Under the pieces are notes generated by a model. It ran no database searches and was not told where the DNA came from. It worked only from the letters and a program-made list of their open reading frames with translations. A program made the position numbers and the translations under genes. A stretch of 64,000 nucleotides of DNA from Margaritifera margaritifera (taxonomy: Eukaryota; Mollusca; Bivalvia; Unionida; Margaritiferidae): positions 267,501-331,500 of the forward strand of contig JAQPZY010000984.1 in NCBI GenBank assembly GCA_029931535.1, in the 5' to 3' direction. How positions within the stretch are numbered: position 1 is the stretch's first letter; each line of letters begins with the position of its first letter. This document shows positions 56,351 through 64,000 of the stretch, piece after piece.

Positions 56351-57395
56351 AAGCAGCGTTATAAAGACAAGGCTCTGTAATTTGAGGTCATAGTTCGACT
56401 GTGTCGACTTTGTGGAAAACCCAAGTAAGGCTTAATGATACAATCTTAAAACAGTGTTACTAAAGCGCCTGTTTTAAGATGTCGTTCACCAAAAGACGGA
56501 TTCTAATTGATTATGGAGATGGATTTAGGAACTAAGTTTGCCTTAAGAGAACATAAAACGCAGCTATAATTTCAGTTTATTTAATTAAATTCAACCCCGG
56601 GTTTTTACGCCGATAATTATTCCTCTTTTATTTTAAACCAAACGTGTTCCACAAGTATTTATTGAGCGTTAGTTATCATGTACTTACTCTTTGTCTCTTA
56701 TCATAACTTTCACATCAAATTGTTTTGAAGGTTACGTTTATCTGCAATAAGCAATTATGACATGGAATGCAAGGACGAATACCGTATTATCCCAGTATTA
56801 TGCGTACCAAATGTGAGCAGAATAGACCCAGATCACCCGGTCATTATTCGCCGGCAGATCAGGGTCCATACTAACTCAGAATCCTCGACCTTTTCTGTGG
56901 CATGCTAGAAAAAAGCACCCTTTTTCTGACTGTTGAAGTCATTCTGCTCGCATCGGAAACAGACGAGGATATTCCGAATAAGTTTATATTCTTTTCTTGG
57001 CAAACTTAAATGCTTCCGGTGTTTTTCAAAACCGATCAGTTCCATTTAGGTAATATAGGATTACGGACTAATACACGATTTATTTATGTCTGAAACTGAA
57101 AATTTGACAAAAGCTACGCACATCCGAAACTGAAAATTTGACAACGAAAGTGCCCCGATGAGCATAGATAATTTTAGGTTTTGCAAAAATACACTTTTAT
57201 GTAGAATTTTAGTTACTTCAGATTACAATTAAGACATATACTGGATTGACCTTAGTAAGTCATCTGAACAAAACAAAGTAAAGGGATCAAGTGCTTGGAA
57301 ACTTTTTGTTAGATTACGTGTTCGTCGAGTTGGTCGGCGTAGGGATTATATTCAAAATTGTGTACTAATTTGATAGATAGCAGAGGCGCTTACTT
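56351..57395. other. No gene; half MITE inside
   Basis: Apart from the solo hairpin at 56780-56878, nothing supported. A CAG/.../GTAAGT pair on - (about 56745 and 56691) encloses stops in all frames. Confidence 0.5.
56780..56878. mobile_element. Palindromic MITE, half copy 4
   Basis: ACCGTATTATCCCAGTATTA begins it, followed by one hairpin (ATAGACCCAGATCACCCGG, CGCCGGCAGATCAGGGTC). The second hairpin is missing. Confidence 0.7.

Positions 57396-57455
<60 letters not shown>
57396..57455. repeat. (AT)n microsatellite
   Basis: Uninterrupted AT dinucleotides. Confidence 0.96.
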
Positions 57456-57458
<3 letters not shown>

Positions 57459-57467
57459 ATGCTAAAA

Positions 57468-57621
57468 CCCTCAGGTCGAGTGGTATTCCACGAGACAGAT
57501 GAGACCAACGCACTTTTACAAATGGTTTTCTGTGCAGATAAAGCCCTCAGGTCGAGTGGTATTCCACGAGACAGATGAGACCAATGCACTTTTACAAATG
57601 GTTTTCTCTACGAATAAACCT
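57468..57621. repeat. 77 bp tandem duplication
   Basis: CCCTCAGGTCGAGTGGTATT and the following ~57 bp occur twice with one or two differences, 77 bp apart. A recent event. Confidence 0.95.
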
Positions 57622-57756
57622 TGTTTTGTTATGAGTGTGTGAACAAACACTTCGTGTAGCAAATTTAAGAAAATTTTAGTTGGTGATTTTCTGAAAAGAA
57701 GGACCTTGATTTATGTTCAATCATAAGGGAGTGATCAATAATTACTGAGCGGGTGA

Positions 57757-57805
57757 ACGGGGGGTGGGGTGGCGGGTGGGGTGGTGGTTGGGGGTTGGGT
57801 TGGAA
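57757..57805 (+). other. G-quadruplex-prone tract
   Basis: Six or more runs of three to six G separated by 1-4 nt loops (GGGGGGTGGGGTGGCGGGTG and on). Satisfies the usual four-run quadruplex pattern on + several times over. Confidence 0.8.
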
Positions 57806-58134
57806 GTAAGGTGTGATTTTGTGCGCACTCCCAAAAATACAGGCACAATTTTTTCTGTAGAATTAAATTAAAGGTATGGAACATTGTTACATCGCATCAT
57901 AGTGTAATATATTATGTGTAAACATTGTTGGGCAAGCGTTGAAATTCTATGTAATATTATTTGCATTGACACATCCACTTATCTCCCTTTCCCCAGTACT
58001 CCTTTAAATATTGATTATTCCCGAAATTATGAGTTCGATATAGATCTCAAACGGCGTATCACTAGAGTAATGAAACCCCGATTTTCTATTTTCATATCTA
58101 CGCAGTAAAAAACTTAAGACACTTTTTTAATAAA

Positions 58135-58225
58135 CTTAGGATACAATGGTTTTACCCCCCCCCCCCCCATATAGTGTGCTCGATATTCAGTAAAAGTTAC
58201 ATCAATACTTACACTATACCCCCCC

Positions 58226-58259
<34 letters not shown>
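58135..58259. repeat. C-run and C-run joined to A-run
   Basis: A 13 bp C-run at about 58136-58148, then CCCCCC passing into ~36 A (58217-58259). This is the reverse complement of the T(n)G(n) tracts elsewhere. Confidence 0.95.
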
Positions 58260-58261
<2 letters not shown>

Positions 58262-58463
58262 CTTAAATAACAATTATAGAAAGAAACTTGGAATACGTAT
58301 TTATAGGATCTTACATGAATGTTCATTGTAAACGAAATTTATTAAACACTTTTAATAATTTAAATCCTTTGCAAGCTTTGGAGTGCAAAAGATTGAAATT
58401 GTTCAAGGAGTTGCATACAACTTATTAAAAATGATAACACAAGTTATATTATATTTATTAGAT

Positions 58464-58466
<3 letters not shown>

Positions 58467-58521
<55 letters not shown>
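58467..58521. repeat. (GT)n microsatellite
   Basis: About 27 GT units abutting the tail of a SINE. Confidence 0.96.
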
Positions 58522-58523
<2 letters not shown>

Positions 58524-58700
58524 TTTAACGCCATTTTTCAGTACATGATAGGCTATGCATGGCGGCCAGTATATTTTGTGGTGGAAGACCCCGGGAAGAA
58601 CCACCAACCCACGGGAAGCTACTGGACTTTCTCACATACCCACGTTGGTCGAGTCAAGAGGTGAGATGTGTGAGTGACCTGTAAAGGCGAGCGCCTTACA
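58522..58700 (-). mobile_element. tRNA-derived SINE (family 2), head truncated
   Basis: Matches 53240-53478 in the body (GTTTAACGCCAT, CACATACCCACGTTGGTCGA, TGTAAAGGCGAGCGC on +). The B box is damaged and the A-box end is lost. Confidence 0.82.
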
Positions 58701-60734
58701 CCAAACCAAAATCCATTCCATACTTTACAATATGCTCGCCACGGGGACGGGCTTCATTTGCAATTTTGGTCTCAGTCACATTTGAAATGATACTGTATTG
58801 CTGTGCATAATCGTCAGGAAAGTTATGAGTCAGCAGAATTAAAAATGTGTTTGTTAACCTTTAAGTCTTGAATGTTATTTGATAATTCCTACCTGTCGCT
58901 AGGTGGTGTCAGTGTATTACGTGATTTGTAGACTGGTTCTCTACTTCAAAAGGTTTTGCTCATGTGCGAAATATGTGAAACACGGGGTCAAAATGGTCCA
59001 CAGTACACACACGACATCTGGGGGAGAATTATATTACCGAATTCAACTGTTGGAATGCAGCTCTCTCCCAATGGATAATTTATCTTACGTCAATAACAAG
59101 CTTCCCCATGAGTCTCTCAAAAGTGTAAAATAAATCATGGAGGAGAAGTCAAACTTGATACAGCGACAACATAAAACAAGGTCCAACAAGCTCCTTACAA
59201 TGTTGTGTATACAGAAAACCAATACTAATTTATTTGTATATTAATACCACCTACTCAAAAAGACCGCATCTAGTTGGTTCCTGTTGTGCTCGTTATATAC
59301 ATGTTTCATTGTAGAGAAGACAAACATGCAATTATATGAATTTAATTAACAATATTAATACTGTAGTTAGTCCAAGTGCTTTCTTCTCGATTCCCCCTGT
59401 GGGAGAAAGCATAATGTTTAACACATGTATCATGTCCGTCTGCTTAGCTGCTTCATTTTTATCGCTGAAATTCTATTAAGTGTATGTACGTATCTATATC
59501 GAATGCAATGAGAGTCCAACAGTCGCCAAAAGCTGGTGGTATATATTAGGGTGTAAATTTCCATGGAAAAGGGGAAAACTGCGTAGGAACTGTACGGGAA
59601 TAAGTGTATCTACCATTTTGTGTTGGGGACTGTGTAACTAATAAATCTCTCAGCGTATTTAAAGTCTTTGAAAAAAGGGACTAAATTCCCACTTTGAAGT
59701 TCAAAAGTTTTAATTATTTTGTTTTTGAAAGTGCTACTCTTATCAAAGTTCAAACACGAGCATGCACTCAGTAACATCATTTTGGCTTTGAAATCCAGGC
59801 CGAACCGGAAAAGTCTGATACGTGGAGGTCGCAGAATATTTGCAGACCTCTCGCTGCAATGCAAACAATACATAGTAAACGACAGGGTGTGGCAAATTAT
59901 CCGTGATTTATTGTTGTAAACTCAATAAACATTTTAAATTGGATGGGTGATGCAGTAACAATTACATGACATCGTGCAGAGGCGGAGAAACATTGGCCCG
60001 TCCCTGAAATAAAATAAAACCCTTCAATCTGGCAATATAAATTTTAGTTTTGTGGGGGGAAAAAAATGTCCGTTCTTCTGAGAACATGTACACAAGATTT
60101 CAGTAAAAAAAAAGAAAAAGAAAAACAACAACAACAACTTAATCGAATATACAATCATATATGTCACATTCGATCAAACATTTACTGATATCTCCATAGA
60201 GAAATTTCAAGTTTTATTGTTCCGGTTCTTTTTCAAAGAAAAACTGAAAATCGATAAAGCGGGAACCGCTTGATCTTTTCCGGCTGTATATAAGTCTGTT
60301 AAATTCAATGGCGACTCCTCCTAAACCTTTAAAAATGCAGAATCAAAACTCTTGAGTTAAAACAGAACGAAAGCATGCAGAGGCGTAACTAGACCCCAAG
60401 CTATATGCAAGCTTCCAGCACAAGACTATTGGATAGAATAGTTTCTTTTAAGGTTTTACTTCAAAAGAAAATGGCGCAGAATGTTGTAGTCCGGTACTCT
60501 GACCTAAATTTCACTCAGGTCAGGATTTGGTCCAGACTAAACAATGTAAGATTTGGCTTCCGGGCCTGAGCCTAATTACGCCGCCGCAGCTGGATAGATG
60601 GATGGATAGGAATACGTCAGACAATGAAGGGGATAGTATACTGCACTTTGACAACGAATTTAATTCTAAACATTTTCGCTACAATCTCTCTATGTCTCTG
60701 TATCTGTCTGTCTGTCTGTATGTCTGTCTCTGTC

Positions 60735-60769
<35 letters not shown>

Positions 60770-61359
60770 TATATTCTATTAGACATGTTGATCCCTGAAC
60801 AAAGAAAAATTACAAGGACCAATAAGACTTTGTACTCAATTCCCCCTGCAACTATGCGTAAGGACTGGTATTTGTCTCTCCATTGATTGCCCCCCCCCCC
60901 CCCAATTTCATTCATCTAAAAGAATAGTCTACGCCAACGTCGGCCTTTATAATTATATTAAACAGATTCTTCGAATTTATGAGGTAGGAAATTAATAATA
61001 GGAGAACCTTACCTTGATACAAGATATTTGGAATCGAGTCCTACAGCAGCCCTCCGTCTTTCCAACACTTTAACTGTATTTGACAGGTGTACATGTAATT
61101 TCAGAATTTGTAAAATAAAATCAATTCCCAACGACTTGACAATCAACTGGTGCTTTCTTCAATGATTTTAAGGTAAAATAAATTCAATTCTGAGTTCTGT
61201 GTTCAAATTCAGCCAATATGTTGATCTTGTGTTTGATAGAAAAGGCAGCTACAGTTCACACATACTAATTATGGCATAAATTAAAATTGTGAAGGTATAC
61301 GAAACTTGTATGAAAGCTTTTACACAAAAGTATCCTGAGATTAGGGTGTGTCCTTTAAC
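58701..61359. other. No gene supported
   Basis: Short open stretches only (58903-59133 +; 59610-59873 -; 59719-59919 +), none recognised. A short coding-like stretch on - near 58725-58820 (NFPDDYAQQYSIIS) lacks clear splice sites. (TCTG)n/(TC)n occurs at 60704-60768 and a C-run at 60889-60903. Confidence 0.45.
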
Positions 61360-61475
61360 GAAGAGACTCATGCACCCATCTGGAATGTCACCAGCTTTTC
61401 TGAATGCAACACTCAAGGTGTTCTGATGCCTCTCAATATCCTTTCTATCTGTATTCGTGCCCAAAAATGAGCAGT
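61360..61475 (-). CDS. Possible extra upstream exon homologous to module 1, first half
   Basis: Preceded by a good acceptor (TTACCACCTCTACAG) and entering in phase 1 like the other module-opening exons. It reads TDCSFLGTNTDRKDIERH-like sequence, with AFRKAG and CMSLF at the same spacing as ANFRKTSE and LMSLC in exon 1: 36 residues from the first Cys, with F replacing the last Cys. The donor side is weak (GTTAAA), would leave phase 0 rather than 2, and no following exon was found. It may be a decayed or alternative module. Confidence 0.3.
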
Positions 61476-63341
61476 CTGTAGAGGTGGTAATGTAGTGAAA
61501 ATCACGTCTGTGAAATTCCAGTTTTTAAAAGTTTATTTTTAAGTTAAGTTCATTTTAATTCTTCTAGTTCGTCATTTTTGGAATTCTTATTCAATTATGC
61601 CCAATAGTATTAAAATGCAACATAATTTGCATGGCTTCGTTAGCGAAGAAAAAAAAAACAACAACAAAAACATAGAAATACAGCGGTTCATTGTTTACAA
61701 GATATGTTTTAATTTTCATTTAATATGGACACTAGAACTTGCAGATTTACGGTAGTTGAACAACCCCATCATGAATTTGTCAAGATATGTACTTTACAAA
61801 AGTAGACTGTTTATCCTTTCAGTTTACGGAATCCTGTTAGAGCCAATCTGTCCATCACTCCATCGCCACGCCCAAAGCCGCAAATTGAGTGATGGCGACG
61901 ACGCGATGATAATATGATGGAGCTATATACTAAATATAGCTTCGTCGTTTTATCACAATCATTCACTCTCGCCATCGCGTTTTGTTTGTTTGATTTTTGT
62001 TTTCTTCAATTTTCGCAATGAAGTTATGAAGCTAATGGCCCGAACATGATTCCGTATTCAGTCACAGGCCAAGGCTGATGAAGAGATTGTGCAAATACCA
62101 GATAGTCCAGCCGAAATACATTAAGCGAATCAACAGTCTTGAACCGAAAACATGAAAGTGACAGCTTTATGGGATTTTTACCACTCACTTTTGACCAGGG
62201 TTTTGCTGACTTCACTATACTAACAACTAATCACTCGCTCTCTCGGTGGAACCATTTTTCAAGTGATAAAAATGACACGCTCAGCAAAAATCCATGCTAT
62301 TTCTGGAGCTAGTGCAGTTTTAATGTAAATCTTATGAAACATGTGTTATATCAAATGAAACAATGGCTGCCCTTCTGAGGGAATAGTCGCGATCTTTCTG
62401 CCTTCAAACCTATACCTATAAGTCATCCCTTTGGAGAAAATAATAAAAAATAAAAATAAAGCTTGAACAACAAGATACATACATTTGCTGTGAACAAAAG
62501 ATAACGATGAAATAAAATATTATATAGAGTGACATTTGGATTATGAAAGACTATTGTTTTGGGGTTAGCATTTTTATTTTGGATTTTTTTTTTTTTTTTT
62601 TTTTAAATTTTTTTGTGTGTGTATTTTTTCCACGAGGACATGTAACAAAAACAATTGATTAAATAGCATTTCGACTTCCATCACAAGTGTGAACTGTGAG
62701 TAAAAAGTATTTTTCGCGTGTCTTGTAAGACGTATGCTAACGAAACCGTTGGTAATTGGCATAGTGCAAAATGCAAAGTGGAGTCTTGGAGTGGAGTCTG
62801 GTGTTTGACATTTTCATCTAGTGAATCATTTGCGTGTATATTGGTGTTAATATGTGTTTGTATGTGCGCATGTGTGTGTTTAGGTCAATCTCTGCTGTCG
62901 TATATCACTACATTATTTGGAAAGCATATTTAAATGACCTGATTAGATTGTCAGGCTATTTTTAAAACTTATGTTGTCTTGCCTGCGAAGCACAGGCGAG
63001 ACATATATATTACTTTTCCAACTTGATGTCGTCATCGGTTACGGCGGCTGCGTACAAGTCAACGTTAGATTTGGCATTTAGCTCAATTTCGCTGAAACTT
63101 TTGTATGTAGAGTCATACAATTTCATGGGTGTATTCATCTTGAAGGATACTTCTCACTACAAGCAAAGTAGATCACAGTGACCTACTTTACACGCTCAAG
63201 TGATTATTTTATGTTTTTATATTTTTTGTTTTTTTTCGGAATTGTTGTATGTGCAGTCATGAAATTAGATACGTGTATTCACATCTCTACCATCCATCCC
63301 AGTCGCACTATAATTTCATCCTTGCTAAAAGTTAATGTGAT
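61476..63341. other. No gene supported
   Basis: 61850-61980 has several GCGATGGCGA/TCACTC words in both orientations. Poly-T lies at 62586-62605. 62985-63190 (CCTGCGAAGCACAGGCGAGACATA) resembles a type of bivalve dispersed repeat also hinted at near 47415-47480. The - strand ORFs here are unassigned. Confidence 0.4.
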
Positions 63342-63460
63342 AAGCTATCAATTTCAGTACTTTAATCAGGGCTCAAAATGACATTAATTAACAAGCTATC
63401 AATTTCAGTACTTTAATCAGGGCTCAAAATGACATTAATTAAGAAGCTATCAATTTGTTA
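63342..63460. repeat. 51 bp tandem repeat, 2.3 copies
   Basis: AAGCTATCAATTTCAGTACT plus the following ~31 bp starts at 63342 and 63393 and again, truncated, at 63444. Copies are almost identical. Confidence 0.94.
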
Positions 63461-64000
63461 ATTTAAATATTTCATGTACTAGCGGAAGAAGTTTGCACTC
63501 CCAATTTCTTGCTAGTGCCAATTATTTTACTTACTTTAATGAAAGTGACCTTGTGATCTCTTCTTAAGTAATAATAATAATAATAGTAATAATAAAAACA
63601 AATTAAAAATGAGATAGAAATAGACTGTAATCCAATATAGTAAATATCCTTATTTTCATGAAATTTTACTGCAAACAGAATATGTTTTATCTGAGATATG
63701 TGCTGTATTTGTGCTAGTTGACATAAGAAAACTTATTTTTTTTGCTAATGAAAAAATTTTCAGCAAGGAAAAAATACATTTCAAGTGGCATAAAAGGTTG
63801 GTTCTTAGCCCTGGTAGTTATATACTTCATTTGCAAAGCGAACTGTACATGAAATAAGGAATTTAGATATTCACACACGCACACACGATAATAAATCTAA
63901 AAACAAACAAAATTCACTCCTGTGTTAACCGTATAAGTATCTGAGCCAGTAGAAAATTTTGCTAAATGTTTATCAATTCCAGAGGATTTTTAAATCAGGA
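63461..64000. other. No gene recognised
   Basis: AT-rich, with a short (ATA)n tract near 63573-63596; nothing else seen to the window end. Confidence 0.5.

Noticed and set aside
56691..56745. - strand mini-exon between TTGCAG and GTAAGT
   Set aside because: Stops in all three frames.
59610..59919. Overlapping 87- and 66-codon ORFs on opposite strands
   Set aside because: No recognisable motif, no splice signals that fit the neighbouring gene, and neither strand is favoured.
61013..61085. - strand exon ending AAG/GTAAGG
   Set aside because: Good donor, but the only frame with the phase required by the gene contains a stop, and no convincing acceptor gives an open exon.

Overview
This is AT-rich animal DNA, most likely from a bivalve or closely related marine mollusc. 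The grounds are split genes with GT-AG introns, long AT/CT/GT/GTAT microsatellites, abundant minisatellites, tRNA-derived SINEs whose 3' domain ends in the GCGTTAAACC signature common in mollusc genomes, and invertebrate-type Polinton, hAT, pogo and LINE remains. The species call is inference. No rRNA, CRISPR array or prokaryote-style operon is present.

Layout. 1-2.6 kb: a decayed member of a multi-copy invertebrate gene family of unknown function. 3.8-18.1 kb: a decayed Polinton/Maverick-type element with ~590 bp terminal inverted repeats (TIRs), integrase and packaging-ATPase remains on + and family-B DNA polymerase remains on -. Its left TIR runs out into an ~89 bp satellite, and that satellite is interrupted by a second nested element carrying a 564-codon pseudogene. 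20.7-23.8 kb: a fold-back element, a LINE reverse-transcriptase pseudogene and a palindromic MITE. 24.4-27.5 kb: a stretch bounded by inverted degenerate arrays. 28.3 kb: the N-terminus of a pogo/CENP-B-like transposase.

31.9-49.8 kb on the - strand: the only convincing cellular gene. Nine exons have good splice sites and matching phases, and give one open frame of 436 complete codons. It encodes an extracellular-type cysteine-rich protein of four modules. Each module is built from two exons with a phase-1 border and a phase-2 internal intron. A Thr-rich linker and a short hydrophobic C-terminus follow. The 5' end (signal peptide) was not found; a possible fifth module exon lies near 61.4 kb. 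The introns hold a hAT transposase pseudogene whose conserved TRWNS segment has been amplified ten times, SINEs, MITEs and five long tandem arrays.

49.8-64 kb: a diverged segmental duplication with a MITE in one copy and a CRE-containing 34 bp array in the other, SINEs, a ~30-copy 42 bp array, a G-quadruplex-prone tract and short duplications. A recurring theme is that several minisatellites arose inside transposable elements (the Polinton TIR, the hAT coding region and the inverted-array element).
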